Counted from the stretch's first letter, positions 1 to 13,552 are shown. The stretch is DNA of 64,000 nucleotides from Glycomyces sp. TRM65418 (GCF_019710475.1 NZ_JAJFAX010000004.1:186001-250000), one strand, 5' to 3'. Notes: generated by a model from the sequence alone, not told the origin. Numbers and translations: made by a program.

Positions 1-1
1 C

Positions 2-904
2 ATCAGCTCCCACCTGGTCGCCCTCGCGACCACCGGCATGGAGCTGGGCGCGCTGTCGATGATGATCTACGGCTTCCGCGACCGCGAGAAGATCCTCGAC
101 ATCTTCGAGGCCGTCTGCGGCCTGCGCATGAACATGGCCTACGTCCGCCCCGGCGGCGTCGCCCAGGACCTCCCGCACGACGGCGTGAAGATGATCCGCG
201 AGTTCGTCGACTACATGCCGAAGGGCCTGGACGACTACGAGGGCCTCCTCACCGGCAACGCCATCTGGCAGGAGCGCACCCAGGGCGTCGGCTACCTCGA
301 CGTCTCCGGCTGCCTCGCCCTCGGCGTGACCGGCCCCGTGCTCCGCTCCGCGGGCCTGCCGTGGGACCTGCGCAAGACCATGCCGTACTGCGGCTACGAG
401 GAGTACGACTTCGAGGTCCCGACCCACAACGGCGCCGACGCGTGGGCCCGCTACCTCATCCGCCTCGAGGAGATCCGCGAGAGCCTCAAGATCATCGCCC
501 AGGGGCTCGACAAGCTCGAGCCCGGCCCGGTCATGGTCGAGGACAAGAAGATCGCCTGGCCCGCGCAGCTCGCCCTCGGCGGCGACGGCATGGGCAACAG
601 CCTCAACCACATCCGGCACATCATGAGCCAGTCGATGGAGGCGCTGATCCACCACTTCAAGCTCGTCACCGAGGGCTTCCGGGTCCCGGCCGGGCAGGTG
701 TACACCGCCATCGAGGCGCCGCGGGGCGAACTCGGCATCCACGCCGTCTCCGACGGCGGCACGAGGCCGTTCCGCATTCACATGCGCGAGCCCTCCTTCA
801 TCAACCTGCAGTCGATCCCCGCGCTCGCCGAAGGCGGCCTGCTCGCGGACGTCATCGCGGGCGGGGCCTCGCTCGACCCGGTCATGGGAGGTTGCGACAG
901 GTGA
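2..904 (+). CDS. nuoD: NADH-quinone oxidoreductase subunit D (partial, 5' end outside window)
   Basis: The 49-kDa quinone-binding subunit of complex I, related to the large subunit of [NiFe] hydrogenases, sits in the peripheral arm. The frame is open from base 2 and the first 12 codons read as conserved NuoD ([12 protein letters not shown]), so the gene starts upstream; 300 residues are visible of the roughly 400-440 expected. The visible part holds the [11 protein letters not shown] region, the YLDVSGC segment and the usual C-terminal end DPVMGGCDR. It overlaps nuoE by GTGA, so translation is coupled. nuoA, nuoB and nuoC are expected just left of the window by standard operon order, which is an inference. 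Confidence 0.97.
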   Translation: MSSHLVALATTGMELGALSMMIYGFRDREKILDIFEAVCGLRMNMAYVRPGGVAQDLPHDGVKMIREFVDYMPKGLDDYEGLLTGNAIWQERTQGVGYLDVSGCLALGVTGPVLRSAGLPWDLRKTMPYCGYEEYDFEVPTHNGADAWARYLIRLEEIRESLKIIAQGLDKLEPGPVMVEDKKIAWPAQLALGGDGMGNSLNHIRHIMSQSMEALIHHFKLVTEGFRVPAGQVYTAIEAPRGELGIHAVSDGGTRPFRIHMREPSFINLQSIPALAEGGLLADVIAGGASLDPVMGGCDR

Positions 905-1599
905 ACTACCCGGAGAAGATCCGCGAGCAGGCCGAGGCCATCCTCGTCCGCTACCCCGCGGGCCGCGAGCGCTCGGCGCTGCTGCCGCTGCTGCACCTCG
1001 TGCAGTCGCACGACGGCTGCATCTCGGACGACGGCATCGCGTTCTGCGCCGAGATCCTGAACATCACCAAGGCCCAGGTGCAGGCGGTCTCGACCTTCTA
1101 CACCATGTACAAGCGCGAACCGGCCGGCGACTGGCTGGTCTCGGTGTGCACCAACACCCTGTGCCACGCCAAGGGCGGCCAGAAGGTCTTCGACGCGCTC
1201 AGCGACGAACTCGACGTCGGCCACGACGAGACCACGGCCGACGGCAAGATCACGCTGGAGCACGCCGAGTGCCTCGCCGCGTGCGACTACGCGCCCGTCG
1301 TCACCGTGAACTACGAGTTCTTCGACGACATGGACGAGCAGCGGGCCCTCGACCTCGTGCACGAGCTGAAGGAGGGCCGCCGCCCGGTCCCCAGCCGCGG
1401 GGCGCCGCTGTGCACGCTCCGCGAGATCTCGGTGCAGCTGGCCGGGTTCGAGGAGGAGCGCACCGCGGGGCTCGAAGGCAACGCCCAGGGCGACGCCACG
1501 CTCGCCGGTGCCCGCCTCGCCGCCGAGGCCGGGATCACCGCGCCGGCGTTCGACCCGGACGCGCCCCTGCTGGCCAAAGAACCCGAGGAAGCGAAGTGA
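901..1599 (+). CDS. nuoE: NADH-quinone oxidoreductase subunit E
   Basis: The 24-kDa thioredoxin-fold subunit of the NADH-oxidising module, carrying [2Fe-2S] cluster N1a. The four cysteine ligands are visible: VCTNTLC (about residues 83 and 88) and ECLAAC (about 124 and 128). GTG at 901 overlaps the nuoD stop and begins the conserved [14 protein letters not shown] sequence. At 232 residues it is longer than the minimal family (about 160-170) because of an Ala- and Glu-rich C-terminal tail after about residue 175, as in other actinobacterial NuoE. It overlaps nuoF by GTGA. Confidence 0.97.
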   Translation: MNYPEKIREQAEAILVRYPAGRERSALLPLLHLVQSHDGCISDDGIAFCAEILNITKAQVQAVSTFYTMYKREPAGDWLVSVCTNTLCHAKGGQKVFDALSDELDVGHDETTADGKITLEHAECLAACDYAPVVTVNYEFFDDMDEQRALDLVHELKEGRRPVPSRGAPLCTLREISVQLAGFEEERTAGLEGNAQGDATLAGARLAAEAGITAPAFDPDAPLLAKEPEEAK

Positions 1600-2927
1600 G
1601 CGTAACCGTGCCCGGTCCCAGGCGGCCCCGCGAGGACGTCCTCGACAAGCTCAAGCCCGTCATCACCAAGCGCTGGATGTCCCCGAACGCGTGGCGGCTC
1701 GACGTCTACGAGCAGCTCGACGGCTACAAGGCGCTGCGCAAGGCCCTCGGCTACTCCGAGGCCGACCTCATCGCGTTCATGAAGGAGTCCGGCCACCGCG
1801 GCCGCGGCGGGGCCGGGTTCCCCGTCGGCATGAAGTGGCAGTTCGTGCCCGACGACGGCCAGGAGCACTACCTGGTCGTCAACGCCGACGAAGGCGAGCC
1901 GGGCACCTGCAAGGACCTGCCGCTCATGATGAACGACCCGCACTCGGTCATCGAGGGCATCATCATCGCCTCGTACGCCATCAAGGCTTCGCGGGCGTAC
2001 GTCTACGTGCGCGGCGAGGCGATCCACGCCGCCCGCCGGCTCCGCCACGCCGTGCGGGAGGCCAAGGAGGCCGGGTACCTCGGCAAGGACATCCTCGGCT
2101 CCGGTTTCGACCTCGACGTCGTGATCCACTCCGGCGCGGGGGCGTACATCTGCGGCGAGGAGACCGCGCTCCTGGACTCCTTGGAGGGCAAGCGCGGTCA
2201 GCCGCGCCTGCGCCCGCCGTTCCCGGCCACGCACGGGCTCTACAACAAGCCCACCTGCATCAACAACGTCGGCACCATCGCCGCCGTCCCGCACATCGTG
2301 CTCGGCGGCGCGGACTGGTGGAAGTCCCTCGGCTCGGAGAACTCGGCCGGGACGATGATCTACTCGCTCTCGGGCCGCATCAAGCGCCCCGGGCAGTACG
2401 AGTGCTCCATGGGGACGACGCTCCGCGAGCTCATCGAGCTCGCGGGCGGCATGCAGGAGGGCCACGAGCTCAAGTTCTTCACCCCCGGCGGGTCCTCGAC
2501 CCCGATGCTCGCGGCCGACTCGATCGACGTCCCGCTGGACTTCGACAACGTCGCCAAGGCCGGGTCCATCCTGGGCACCACCGCGGTGATGATCTTCTCC
2601 CACCAGGACGACCCGGTCGTGGCCTGCTGGCGGTGGATCAAGTTCTACGCGCACGAGTCCTGCGGGAAGTGCACGCCGTGCCGCGAGGGCAACTACTGGA
2701 TGGTCCGCGTCTACGAGCGGATCCTCTCCGGCCAGGGCACGATGGGCGACCTCAAGCTGCTCACGGACGCGTGCAAGAACCTCCTGGGGCGCTCCTTCTG
2801 CGGCCTCGGCGACGGCGCGACCTCGTGCGTCACCTCGTCCTTGAAGTACTTCAAGCAGGACTACCTGGACTACATCGAAGGCCACAAGCCGGCCCTCTTC
2901 AGCGCCGAGAAGATCGGAGCGCACTGA
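1596..2927 (+). CDS. nuoF: NADH-quinone oxidoreductase subunit F
   Basis: The 51-kDa subunit that binds NADH and FMN and carries [4Fe-4S] cluster N3, the electron entry point of complex I. Visible are the Gly-rich nucleotide region [13 protein letters not shown] (about residue 67), [14 protein letters not shown] (about 181), the cluster motif [11 protein letters not shown] (Cys about 355, 358 and 361) and the fourth Cys in SFCGLGD (about 402). GTG 1596 was chosen because it overlaps the nuoE stop (GTGA) and gives 443 residues, the family length. One base separates its stop from nuoG. Confidence 0.98.
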   Translation: MSVTVPGPRRPREDVLDKLKPVITKRWMSPNAWRLDVYEQLDGYKALRKALGYSEADLIAFMKESGHRGRGGAGFPVGMKWQFVPDDGQEHYLVVNADEGEPGTCKDLPLMMNDPHSVIEGIIIASYAIKASRAYVYVRGEAIHAARRLRHAVREAKEAGYLGKDILGSGFDLDVVIHSGAGAYICGEETALLDSLEGKRGQPRLRPPFPATHGLYNKPTCINNVGTIAAVPHIVLGGADWWKSLGSENSAGTMIYSLSGRIKRPGQYECSMGTTLRELIELAGGMQEGHELKFFTPGGSSTPMLAADSIDVPLDFDNVAKAGSILGTTAVMIFSHQDDPVVACWRWIKFYAHESCGKCTPCREGNYWMVRVYERILSGQGTMGDLKLLTDACKNLLGRSFCGLGDGATSCVTSSLKYFKQDYLDYIEGHKPALFSAEKIGAH

Positions 2928-2928
2928 C

Positions 2929-5376
2929 ATGACCGATCAAGTCACGTTCACCATCGACGGCGTGGAGATCACGGTCCCCAAGGGCACCTTGATCATCCGG
3001 GCCGCCGAGCAGCTCGGCATCGAGATCCCCCGGTTCTGCGACCACCCCCTGCTCGAACCGGTCGGGGCCTGCCGCCAGTGCCTCGTCGACGTCCCGGACA
3101 TGGGCAACGGCCGCGGGATGCCCAAGCCCGCCGCGTCCTGCACGACCACCGCCATGGAGGGCATGGTCGTCAAGACCCAGCACTCCAGCGAGGTCGCCAA
3201 GGAGGCCCAGGAGGGGATCATGGAGTTCCTCCTGATCAACCACCCCCTGGACTGCCCGGTCTGCGACAAGGGCGGCGAGTGCCCGCTGCAGAACCAGGCG
3301 ATGAGCACCGGCCGCACCGAGACGCGCATGGAGCCCGAGCACAAGCGCCAGTACAAGAAGCCGCTGCCGATCTCCTCCCAGGTGCTCCTCGACCGCGAGC
3401 GCTGCGTCCTGTGCGCCCGCTGCACCCGCTTCTCCGACCAGGTGGCCGGCGACCCGTTCATCGAGCTGATGGAGCGCTCCGCGCTGGAGCAGGTCGGCGT
3501 CTACGAGGACGAGCCGTTCGAGTCCTACTTCTCGGGCAACACCGTCCAGATCTGCCCGGTCGGCGCGCTCACCGGCACCCAGTACCGGTTCCGGTCCCGG
3601 CCGTTCGACCTCGTGTCGACCCCCAGCGTGTGCGAGCACTGCTCGGCCGGGTGCGCGCAGCGCTCGGACCACCGCCGCGGCAAGGTCCTGCGCCGCCTCG
3701 CGGGCAACGACCCGGCCGTCAACGAGGAGTGGAACTGCGACAAGGGCCGCTGGGCCATGTCCTATGTCGAGTCCGCCGACCGGATCACGAAGCCGCTGGT
3801 CCGCGAGGCCGACGGGTCGCTGCGCGAGGCCTCCTGGCCCGAGGCGCTGCGCCGCGCGGCCGCCGGGCTCGCGCAGGCGGGCGGCCGCGTCGGGGTGCTC
3901 CCGGGCGGGCGGCTCACCGTCGAGGACGCCTACGCCTACGCGAAGTTCGCGCGGGTCGCCCTCGGCACCAACGACATCGACTTCCGTTCGCGGCCGCACT
4001 CCTCCGAGGAGTCGGAGTTCCTCGCCCATGCCGTCGCGGGGGTCTACCCCTCCAGCGGCGCGGTCACCTACGAGGCGCTCGAAGCGGCCCCCGTGGTCCT
4101 CACCGTGGGCCTCGAAGTCGAAGAGGAATGCCCGATCGCGTTCCTGCGCCTGCGCAAGGCCGTGCGCCAGCGCGGGCAGCGCGTCCACGTCGTGGCGCCG
4201 TTCGCCACGCGCGGCACGAGCAAGCTCGGCGCGAACCTCATCGAGGCCCTGCCCGGCGAGGAGGCGGCACTCCTCGACGGCTGGCAGCGCGGCGGTTTCG
4301 TCCGCGACGCCCTCAGCGAGCCGGGCGCGGTGATCCTCGTGGGCGAGCGCCTCGCCACCGTGGAGGGCGCGTTCTCGGCCGCGGTCCGCCTGGCCCGCGC
4401 CACCGGCGCGCGCCTGGCGTGGATCCCGCGGCGCGCCGGGGACCGCGGCGCGGTCGAGGCCGGCTGCCTCCCCGGGCTGCTTCCCGGCGGCGGGCTCTCC
4501 TCGTACGAAGCCGACCGCGAGCAGCTCGCCGAGTACTGGGGCGTCGAGTCCCTGCCCGCCGGCGAGGGCCGCGGTGCGTGGGACATCCTGCAGGCCGCCG
4601 CGGACGGCGAGCTCGACGCGCTCCTGGTCGGCGGGGTCGACCCGTACGACTTCGCGGACGCGCCCGCGGTCGAGGCGGCCCTGTACGCGGCCGGGTTCGT
4701 GCTCTCCCTGGAGATCCGGCACTCGGCCGTGACGCGGGTGGCGGACGTGATCCTCCCGGTCGCCCCGGTGACCGGCAAGGCCGGCGCGTACTTCGACTGG
4801 GAGGGGCGCCTGCGGACCTTCGACACGGTGGTCCCCACGGAGCTCATGAGCGACCACGCGGTCCTGGACATCCTCGCCGAGGCCATGGGCTTCAAGCTCG
4901 GGCTCGCCGAGACCCGCACGGTCCGCGGCGAACTCGCGGGCCTGCCGGACCCGCTCACGCGCCAGCCCGCCCCGGACTGGTCCTTCGACCAGGCCGCCCG
5001 TCCGCAGGAACAGGGCAAGGCGGTCCTCGCGACCTGGCGCCAGCTCCTGGACGGCGGCTCGCTCCAGGAGAACAACCCGCACCTGGCGGGCTGCGCCCCC
5101 GACCCGGTGGTGCGCCTGAGCGCGGCCACGGCGAAGGCGATCGGCGCGAGCGAGGGCGGCGGCGTCACCGTCGCGACCGCGATCGGCGGGATCACCCTGC
5201 CGCTCAAGGTCACCGACATGCCCGAGGGCGTGGTCTGGCTGCCGCAGAACGCTCCTGGTCGCGGGATCTACCGCCATCTCGGCGCGGGCTCGGGCGACGT
5301 CGTCACGATCCGCGCCTACCCGAACGTGCCGCGCCCGGCCCAGCCCGGCGCCTCCGCTGAGGTGGTGAACTCATGA
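2929..5376 (+). CDS. nuoG: NADH-quinone oxidoreductase subunit G
   Basis: The largest peripheral-arm subunit (815 residues), wiring electrons from NuoE/F towards NuoI. Domains in order: N-terminal [2Fe-2S] ferredoxin fold (Cys in RFCDHP and GACRQC, about residues 33-50); a His/Cys-ligated [4Fe-4S] segment ([17 protein letters not shown], about 105-121); a ferredoxin-like [4Fe-4S] region (RCVLCARC and QICPVG); then a molybdopterin-oxidoreductase-like domain with another Cys set (CEHCSAGC plus a later Cys in NCDKGRW), the N7-type cluster kept by only some bacteria. The C-terminal half is more variable. The stop overlaps nuoH by ATGA. Confidence 0.97.
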   Translation: MTDQVTFTIDGVEITVPKGTLIIRAAEQLGIEIPRFCDHPLLEPVGACRQCLVDVPDMGNGRGMPKPAASCTTTAMEGMVVKTQHSSEVAKEAQEGIMEFLLINHPLDCPVCDKGGECPLQNQAMSTGRTETRMEPEHKRQYKKPLPISSQVLLDRERCVLCARCTRFSDQVAGDPFIELMERSALEQVGVYEDEPFESYFSGNTVQICPVGALTGTQYRFRSRPFDLVSTPSVCEHCSAGCAQRSDHRRGKVLRRLAGNDPAVNEEWNCDKGRWAMSYVESADRITKPLVREADGSLREASWPEALRRAAAGLAQAGGRVGVLPGGRLTVEDAYAYAKFARVALGTNDIDFRSRPHSSEESEFLAHAVAGVYPSSGAVTYEALEAAPVVLTVGLEVEEECPIAFLRLRKAVRQRGQRVHVVAPFATRGTSKLGANLIEALPGEEAALLDGWQRGGFVRDALSEPGAVILVGERLATVEGAFSAAVRLARATGARLAWIPRRAGDRGAVEAGCLPGLLPGGGLSSYEADREQLAEYWGVESLPAGEGRGAWDILQAAADGELDALLVGGVDPYDFADAPAVEAALYAAGFVLSLEIRHSAVTRVADVILPVAPVTGKAGAYFDWEGRLRTFDTVVPTELMSDHAVLDILAEAMGFKLGLAETRTVRGELAGLPDPLTRQPAPDWSFDQAARPQEQGKAVLATWRQLLDGGSLQENNPHLAGCAPDPVVRLSAATAKAIGASEGGGVTVATAIGGITLPLKVTDMPEGVVWLPQNAPGRGIYRHLGAGSGDVVTIRAYPNVPRPAQPGASAEVVNS

Positions 5377-6716
5377 ACGACCCCCTATGGCTGATGCTCG
5401 TCAAGGGCGTCCTGGTCTTCGTGGTCCTGGTCCTCCTGGTGCTCTTCACCATCTGGTTCGAGCGCCGGGTCGTCGCGATCATGCAGGTGCGGCCCGGGCC
5501 GAACCGGAACGGCCCCTTCGGGCTGCTCCAGTCGCTCGCGGACGGCCTGAAGCTGGCGTTCAAAGAGGACGTCATGCCGCGCACGGCCGACAAGATCGTG
5601 TTCATCGCGGCCCCGGTCATCGCGGTCACCTGCGCGTTCACCGCGTTCGCGGTGATCCCGTTCGGGCCCGAGGTGAGCGTCTTCGGCATCGAGACCGAGC
5701 TCCAGCTCACCGACTTCGAGGTGAGCGTGCTCTTGATCCTCGCGTGCTCGGCGCTCGGCGTCTACGGCATCGTGCTCGCGGGCTGGTCCTCCGGCTCGGC
5801 GTACTCGCTGCTGGGCGCGCTCCGCGCCGCCGCGCAGGTGATCTCGTACGAGATCGCCCTCGGGCTGGCGGTGCTCACGGTGTTCTTCCAGTCGCAGCTG
5901 CTGTCGACCGGCGCGATCGTGGAGGCGCAGGCCGAGGGCCTGCCGCTGGCCCTGGGCGGCCTCGAGCTGACGCTGCCGGGCTGGTACTTCCTCATCCTCG
6001 CGCCGAGCTTCGTGATCTTCGTGATCGCCATGGTCGGCGAGACGAACCGGGCCCCGTTCGACCTCCCGGAAGCGGAGTCGGAGCTGGTGGCCGGGTTCGC
6101 GACCGAGTACTCGAGCCTGAAGTACGCGTCGTTCTTCCTGGCCGAGTACGTGAACATGGTGACGATGTCGGCCCTGGCCGTCACGCTCTTCCTGGGCGGC
6201 TGGGCCGCGCCGTTCCCGAACTCCTGGTGGCCGGGCGCGAACGAGGGCTTCATGCCGCTCATCTGGTTCTTCGGGAAGGTCCTGGCGTTCCTGTTCTTCT
6301 ACGTGTGGCTGCGCGGCACGCTCCCGCGCCTGCGCTACGACCAGTTCATGCGCCTGGGCTGGAAGGTCCTCGTCCCCGTCTCGCTGGTGTGGCTCATGGT
6401 CCTGGCGGCCATGAACATCGGCCTCGACACCGACAACGAGCTGCCGACCCGCATCGCCTTCGCGGGCGGCGCGGCGATCGCGGTCATGGCGCTGATCTTC
6501 TTCTGGCCCAGCCGCAAGCAGTACGAGGTCCCCGAGGAGCCCGACACCGGGCTGGGCGGCTTCCCCGTGCCGCCCATGGACCTCGCGGTCCCGCCGAACC
6601 CGCGCTCCCTCAAGGAGCTCGAACCCGCCAACACGACCGCAGTGCCGATCAACGGCTCGCGCTCAACCGAGCCCGCGAGCGGCTCGCAAGCTTCGCCGAA
6701 TGGGAAGGAGGAGTAG
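5373..6716 (+). CDS. nuoH: NADH-quinone oxidoreductase subunit H
   Basis: Membrane subunit joining the peripheral and membrane arms and lining the quinone chamber. It has about eight hydrophobic helices, the [14 protein letters not shown] loop, the KEDVMP loop and the conserved acidic loop [20 protein letters not shown]. At 447 residues it is about 120 longer than typical NuoH (about 320-330). The extra part is a cytoplasmic hydrophilic tail after about residue 375 (Pro-, Ser- and Glu-rich), common in actinobacteria and absent from the second NuoH copy in this window. ATG overlaps the nuoG stop; nuoI begins directly after its stop. Confidence 0.97.
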   Translation: MNDPLWLMLVKGVLVFVVLVLLVLFTIWFERRVVAIMQVRPGPNRNGPFGLLQSLADGLKLAFKEDVMPRTADKIVFIAAPVIAVTCAFTAFAVIPFGPEVSVFGIETELQLTDFEVSVLLILACSALGVYGIVLAGWSSGSAYSLLGALRAAAQVISYEIALGLAVLTVFFQSQLLSTGAIVEAQAEGLPLALGGLELTLPGWYFLILAPSFVIFVIAMVGETNRAPFDLPEAESELVAGFATEYSSLKYASFFLAEYVNMVTMSALAVTLFLGGWAAPFPNSWWPGANEGFMPLIWFFGKVLAFLFFYVWLRGTLPRLRYDQFMRLGWKVLVPVSLVWLMVLAAMNIGLDTDNELPTRIAFAGGAAIAVMALIFFWPSRKQYEVPEEPDTGLGGFPVPPMDLAVPPNPRSLKELEPANTTAVPINGSRSTEPASGSQASPNGKEE

Positions 6717-7283
6717 ATGTCCGGTTTCGCCAAAGGCTTCGGCGTCACCTTCTCGCACATGTTCAAGCCGAAGGTGACGGTCGACTACCCGGAGGAGCCC
6801 TCGAAGCTCCAGCCGCGCTTCCACGGGCGGCACGTGCTCAACCGCCACCCCGACGGCCTGGAGAAGTGCATCGGCTGCGAGCTGTGCGCCTGGGCCTGCC
6901 CGGCGGACGCGATCTACGTCGAGGGCGCGGAGAACACCGAGGCCGAGCGGTTCTCGCCCGGCGAGCGGTACGCCAAGACCTACCAGATCAACTACGCGCG
7001 CTGCATCTTCTGCGGCCTGTGCATCGAGGCCTGCCCGACCCGCTCGCTCACCATGAGCAACGAGTACGAGCTGGCCCGCGACGACCGGCGCGACCTCATC
7101 TTCACCAAGGAGGAGCTCCTGGCCCCGCTCTCGGAGGGCATGGAGCAGCCGCCGCACCCGATGCGCCTGGGCGACAGCGAGAAGGACTACTACGAGTCCG
7201 GCCCGACGAACCCGGGCGCGAGCGCGGGCGCGGAGTTCTCGCTCACGGAGATGCTCGCGCAGAGGAAGGGAGGCGAGCGATGA
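6717..7283 (+). CDS. nuoI: NADH-quinone oxidoreductase subunit I
   Basis: Ferredoxin-like 23-kDa subunit passing electrons through clusters N6a and N6b to N2 in NuoB. The two 8-Fe ferredoxin motifs are intact: [12 protein letters not shown] (from about residue 52) and [12 protein letters not shown] (from about 97). At 188 residues it is the usual length. It starts immediately after the nuoH TAG and overlaps nuoJ by ATGA. Confidence 0.97.
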   Translation: MSGFAKGFGVTFSHMFKPKVTVDYPEEPSKLQPRFHGRHVLNRHPDGLEKCIGCELCAWACPADAIYVEGAENTEAERFSPGERYAKTYQINYARCIFCGLCIEACPTRSLTMSNEYELARDDRRDLIFTKEELLAPLSEGMEQPPHPMRLGDSEKDYYESGPTNPGASAGAEFSLTEMLAQRKGGER

Positions 7284-8047
7284 TCGAACTCGCCCAAGCC
7301 GCTTCGACCGGCGAGGCCGTCTTCTTCTGGATCCTCGCGCCGATCGCCCTCGGCGGGGCCGTCGGCCTCATCCTGGCCCGCTCGGCGGTCCACGCGGCGC
7401 TCATGCTCGCGATCACGATGATGTGCCTGGCGGTCTTCTACATCATGCAGGCGGCCCCGTTCCTCGGGTTCGTGCAGATCATGGTCTACACCGGCGCGAT
7501 CATGATGCTGTTCCTGTTCGTGCTCATGCTCTTCGGGCGCGACTCGAAGGACTCCATGTTCGAGACGCTCCGCGGCCAGCGCTTCTTCGCGATCTGCCTC
7601 GGCATCGGCCTCGCGGCGCTCCTGTCCGCGGGGCTCGCCCGCGCCGTCTCGGGCATGACCATGGCCCCCGAGGCACCCTGGGCCACCGGCGCCCAGTCGA
7701 ACGTGGAGGCCATCGCCGAGGCGCTGTTCTCGACGTACCTGTTCCCGTTCGAGGTCGTCTCGGGCGTGCTCACGGTCGCCGCGGTCGGCGCGCTCATGTT
7801 CGCGCACGTCGCCAAGAAGGGCGGCCACCGCGGGCAGAAGGAGCACAGCCGCGAGCGGTTCGCCCCCGGCGTCTACCCGGGCCCGCGGCCCGGCCCGGGC
7901 GTGTTCGCCACCTCGGACTCGACCGCGACGCCCGCGCTGCGGCCCGACGGGTCGATCGAGCCGGCGTCGCTCTCGGAGTACGTCCCGCCGCGCCAGCTCA
8001 CCGCCGCCGAAACGGCCCCGAAGCACACGGAAGGGCGGGAAGGATGA
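7280..8047 (+). CDS. nuoJ: NADH-quinone oxidoreductase subunit J
   Basis: Small membrane-arm subunit beside NuoK and NuoA. About five TM helices lie in the first 175 residues; the third contains the conserved [17 protein letters not shown] segment with the pi-bulge helix typical of NuoJ. The remaining 80 residues are a hydrophilic tail rich in Pro, Gly and Arg. ATG 7280 overlaps the nuoI stop and precedes the first hydrophobic helix ([15 protein letters not shown]). 255 residues. It overlaps nuoK by ATGA. Confidence 0.96.
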   Translation: MIELAQAASTGEAVFFWILAPIALGGAVGLILARSAVHAALMLAITMMCLAVFYIMQAAPFLGFVQIMVYTGAIMMLFLFVLMLFGRDSKDSMFETLRGQRFFAICLGIGLAALLSAGLARAVSGMTMAPEAPWATGAQSNVEAIAEALFSTYLFPFEVVSGVLTVAAVGALMFAHVAKKGGHRGQKEHSRERFAPGVYPGPRPGPGVFATSDSTATPALRPDGSIEPASLSEYVPPRQLTAAETAPKHTEGREG

Positions 8048-8343
8048 GTCCGGAGTACTACCTGATCCTGGCCGCCGCGCTGTTCACGATCGGCGCGGTC
8101 GGCGTCCTGGTGCGGCGCAACTCGATCGTCGTGTTCATGTGCGTGGAGCTCATGCTCAACGCCGGGAACCTGACGCTGGTGACGTTCGCGCGCACCACCG
8201 GCACCATCGACGGGCAGGTGATGGCCTTCTTCGTCATGGCCGTCGCCGCGGCCGAGGTCGTGGTGGGCCTGGCGATCATCATGGCGATCTACCGGTCCCG
8301 GCGCACCGCCTCCGTCGACGACGCCAACCTCCTGAAGGCCTAG
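8044..8343 (+). CDS. nuoK: NADH-quinone oxidoreductase subunit K
   Basis: A 99-residue, three-helix membrane subunit homologous to MrpC. The conserved buried Glu of helix 2 is in [14 protein letters not shown], and a second acidic position is in [11 protein letters not shown]. The length equals the family norm. ATG overlaps the nuoJ stop. A 10-nt gap holding a GAGGGGA ribosome site precedes nuoL. Confidence 0.97.
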   Translation: MSPEYYLILAAALFTIGAVGVLVRRNSIVVFMCVELMLNAGNLTLVTFARTTGTIDGQVMAFFVMAVAAAEVVVGLAIIMAIYRSRRTASVDDANLLKA

Positions 8344-8353
8344 AGGGGACACA

Positions 8354-10251
<1,898 letters not shown>

Positions 10252-10255
<4 letters not shown>

Positions 10256-11796
10256 ACGAACTCCCGTTGCTGTCGGCGCTGGTCGCCGTGCCCCTGATCG
10301 GGGCCGTGGTCGTCGCGTCGATCAAGCGCGAGAACGCCGACGCGGCCCGCTGGACCGCGCTGGCCGTGTCCGGCGTGGTCGTCGTGATCACCGCCTTGGT
10401 GGCCTTCGGCTTCGACTACGCCGCAGGCGCGCCCTGGCTGCAGTTCACCGAGTCCTACACGTGGATCGAGGCCTGGGACCTGCAGATCTCGTGGGGGGTC
10501 GACGGGATCGCGCTGCTCATGGTCGCGCTCACCGCCGGGCTCACGCCGATCGCGATGCTCGCGTCCTGGCGCGACCTCGACGCCGTGAAGCGCTCCGTCC
10601 CGGCGTTCTTCGCGCTCATCCTCGCGCTCGAAGCGGCGATGCTCGCGACGTTCCTCGCCTCCAACGTGCTGCTGTTCTACTTCTTCTTCGAAGCGATGCT
10701 CGTGCCGATGTACTTCCTCATCGGCTCCTACGGCACCGGCCCGAAGAAGCAGTACGCCGCCGTGAAGTTCTTCCTGTACTCGCTGCTCGGCGGCCTGTTC
10801 ATGCTCGTGGCCGTCATCGCCCTGTGGGTGAACAACGGCGGGGTCTTCGACTGGCAGACCCTCGTCGAGGCCGAGCCCATGGCCGACGGGACGCTGCAGA
10901 ACTGGCTGTTCCTGGGCTTCTTCATCGCGTTCGCGATCAAGGCCCCGTTCTTCCCGTTCCACACCTGGCTCCCGGACGCGGGCGGCGCGGCCCCGGCCGC
11001 GGTGGCCGCGCTCCTGGTCGGCGTCATGGACAAGATCGGCACGTTCGCGATCCTGCGCTACTGCCTGCCGATGTTCCCCGACGCGACGCAGACGTTCGCG
11101 CCGTGGATCATCGGCATGAGCGTCATCGGCGTGCTCTACGCGGCGTTCGTCGCGATCGGGCAGACCGACCTCAAGCGCCTCGTCGCCTACACCTCGATCG
11201 CCCACTTCGGCTTCATCGGCCTCGGGATCTTCGCGTTCACGCAGGCGTCCGCCACCGGCGCGGTCCTCTACATGTTCAACCACGGCCTCGCCACGGGCCT
11301 GCTGTTCATCGTCGTCGGGTTCCTCGCGATCCGCCGCGGCTCGGCCCAGATCGCCGACTACGGCGGGGCCGCCAAGACCCTGCCGCTCCTGGCCGGGGTG
11401 TTCCTGTTCGCCGGGCTCGCCTCGCTCTCGCTGCCGGGCACCGCGCCGTTCATCTCCGAGTTCCTCGTCCTGTTCGGCGCCTTCACCGGCAACGAGCCCG
11501 TCGCGGTCCTCGCGACCCTGGGCATCATCCTCGCCGCCGCGTACGTGCTCTGGATGTACCAGCGCACCATGCAGGGCGACCGGAACCCCGCGCTCGACGA
11601 CGTGCCCGCGATGCGCCGCGACCTCACCCTCCGCGAGAAGGTCCTCGTCGCGCCGCTGGTGATCGCGATCCTCGGCTTCGGCTTCTACCCGCAGCCGCTC
11701 ATCGACGCGGTCGAGCCCGCCGTCGACAACACGCTCCTGTTCATCTCCGGTGAACCGGAGGACCTGCCCGCCGCCGAAGGAGTCAGCAATGAATGA
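10252..11796 (+). CDS. nuoM: NADH-quinone oxidoreductase subunit M
   Basis: Antiporter-like proton-pumping subunit between NuoL and NuoN; 514 residues, about 14 TM helices. Conserved features are FYFFFEAMLVPMYFLIG (TM5 Glu), the IKAPFFPFHTWLPDAGGAAP core (TM7 Lys) and AYTSIAHFGFIGLGIFA. ATG overlaps the nuoL stop. The last 8 bases overlap the start of nuoN. Confidence 0.97.
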
Positions 11797-13336
11797 GGCC
11801 CAAGGGCTCCAGATCGACTGGGCCGGCCTGGCCCCCATGATCATCGTGTTCGCGGCGGCCTTCGGCGGGCTGCTCGTGGAGGCCACCGTGCCCCGGGCCC
11901 GGCGCCTCCCCGTCCAGGTCGCGCTCGCCGTGGCCGCGCTCGCCGCCGCGTTCATCGCGGTCGTCCTCAACAGCGGCAAGAACGCCGCCGCGTTCGCGAT
12001 CGAGGGCACCGGCCTCGGCTCGGTCGTCCTCGACGGGCCCGGCCTGTTCCTCCAGGGGACGCTGGCGATCCTGGCGATCGTCGCCGTGCTCCTCCTCGCC
12101 GAGCGCCGCACCACCCGGGGCGGCGACTTCGTCGCGGAGGCCGCGGTCGTCGCCGACTCGGCCGCCGACCGGGCACAGCAGCGCGAGGACGGCGCGACCG
12201 AGATCTTCCCGCTGACGCTCTTCGCCGTCGGCGGCATGATGATGTTCGTGACCGCGGGCGACCTGCTCACCATGTTCGTCGCCCTCGAGATGCTGAGCCT
12301 CCCGCTGTACCTGCTGTGCGGCCTCGCCAAGCGCCGCCGCCTCATCAGCCAGGAAGCGGCGCTCAAGTACTTCCTGCTGGGCGCGTTCGCCTCCGCGTTC
12401 TACGTCTACGGCATGGCGATGCTCTACGGCTTCGCCGGCACCGTCGACCTCGCGGGCATCAACCGAGCGGGCGTCAGCTCGGGCCAGCCGCGGATGTTCC
12501 TGTACCTCGGCGTCGCGATGATCGCCGTCGCCCTGCTGTTCAAGGCCGCGGCGGTCCCCTTCCACATGTGGACCCCGGACGTCTACACCGGCGCGCCCAC
12601 CCCCGTGACGGCCCTCATGGCCGCCTGCGTGAAGGTGGCGGCCTTCGGCGGGCTGCTGCGCGTCTTCAACGTGGGCCTGGCGTCCTCGGCGTGGGACTGG
12701 CACCTGATCCTGACGATCATCGCCGTCGCCACCATGATCGGCGGCGCGATCTTCGCCGTCACGCAGCGGAACATCAAGCGGCTCTTGGCCTACAGCTCCA
12801 TCGCGAACGCCGGGTACCTCCTCGTCGGCGTCATCGCCCTCGGCGACGCGGTCGGCCAGACGATGTTCTACCTGGCGGCGTACGGCTTCACCGTGATCGC
12901 CGCGTTCGCGGTCGTCTCGCTCGTGCGCGACGGCGACGAAGAGGCGACCCACCTGGCCCGCTGGGCCGGCCTCGGCAAGAAGTCCCCGGCCACCGCCGTG
13001 GTCTTCACGGTGCTGATGCTCGCGCTGGCGGGGCTGCCGTTCACCAGCGGGTTCACGGCCAAGTTCAGCCTGTTCGCGGCCGCGCTGCAGGCCGACGAGC
13101 TCGGCCTGGTGATCGTCGGCGTCGTCTCCTCGGCGATCCTGGCGTTCCCGTACCTGAAGGTCGTGGTCCTGCTGTGGCTCAACGAGCCCGCGCCGGACGC
13201 GCCGACGGTCAACCTGCCGAGCCCCATGGCCGGCACCGTGGTCGCCGCAGGCGTCGCCGCGACCATCCTGCTCGGCGTCGCCCCGGGCCCCCTCCTCGAC
13301 ATCGTCGACCAAGCGAGCGTTTTCCTCAACACCTGA
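11789..13336 (+). CDS. nuoN: NADH-quinone oxidoreductase subunit N
   Basis: Third antiporter-like subunit, next to NuoK; 515 residues with about 14 TM helices. It shows MFVALEMLSLPLYLLCGL (TM5 Glu), a FKAAAVPFHMWTPDVYTGAP core (TM7 Lys) and AYSSIANAGYLLVG. ATG 11789 is preferred over a GTG 13 codons upstream because a CGAAGGAG ribosome site lies at 11775-11782 and the overlap with nuoM is then only 8 bp. Last gene of the operon; a strong terminator follows within one base. Confidence 0.97.
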   Translation: MNEAQGLQIDWAGLAPMIIVFAAAFGGLLVEATVPRARRLPVQVALAVAALAAAFIAVVLNSGKNAAAFAIEGTGLGSVVLDGPGLFLQGTLAILAIVAVLLLAERRTTRGGDFVAEAAVVADSAADRAQQREDGATEIFPLTLFAVGGMMMFVTAGDLLTMFVALEMLSLPLYLLCGLAKRRRLISQEAALKYFLLGAFASAFYVYGMAMLYGFAGTVDLAGINRAGVSSGQPRMFLYLGVAMIAVALLFKAAAVPFHMWTPDVYTGAPTPVTALMAACVKVAAFGGLLRVFNVGLASSAWDWHLILTIIAVATMIGGAIFAVTQRNIKRLLAYSSIANAGYLLVGVIALGDAVGQTMFYLAAYGFTVIAAFAVVSLVRDGDEEATHLARWAGLGKKSPATAVVFTVLMLALAGLPFTSGFTAKFSLFAAALQADELGLVIVGVVSSAILAFPYLKVVVLLWLNEPAPDAPTVNLPSPMAGTVVAAGVAATILLGVAPGPLLDIVDQASVFLNT

Positions 13337-13392
13337 GGCGCAACGAGAAAGCCGCGGCGGGCCGGAGCCCGCCGCGGCTTTCTCGTTGCGCC
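13337..13392 (+). terminator. Intrinsic terminator of the nuo operon
   Basis: A perfect 26-bp inverted repeat: left arm 13337-13362, loop CGGA 13363-13366, right arm 13367-13392. The right arm contains CTTTCTCG but no long T-run, which is common in high-GC actinobacteria. It begins immediately after the nuoN stop. Confidence 0.9.
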
Positions 13393-13510
13393 CGACGATC
13401 CGGTCGGCACCCGGCACCGCGGCTACCACGCGATCAGTCGCGCTCGCCGGTGCACAACAGCGCCGACCGGTCCGGGCTCGCGGCCTTCCGCGCGGACCTG
13501 TGAACGCGAG

Positions 13511-13540
13511 AGCCGCGGGAAGCCGATGCTCCCCGCGGCT
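13511..13540 (-). terminator. Probable terminator of the 13.6-16.6 kb minus-strand genes
   Basis: A 9-bp stem (AGCCGCGGG / CCCGCGGCT) with a 12-nt loop, 12 bases beyond the stop of the minus-strand membrane protein gene. It faces the nuo terminator, so the convergent units each have their own stop signal. Confidence 0.6.
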
Positions 13541-13552
13541 GCACGGCGCGTC

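Noticed and set aside
361-900. Upstream part of a long frame that continues into nuoE.
   Set aside because: It overlaps nuoD in another frame and reads as Arg/Pro-rich noise; nuoE begins at GTG 901 by homology.
2899-5277. A 792-codon open frame antisense to nuoG, and similar long antisense frames (for example 48958-52842 opposite the cyclase gene).
   Set aside because: High GC makes stop codons rare on the opposite strand. The products are Arg/Gly/Ala/Glu-rich with no domain, and the sense strands encode recognised proteins.
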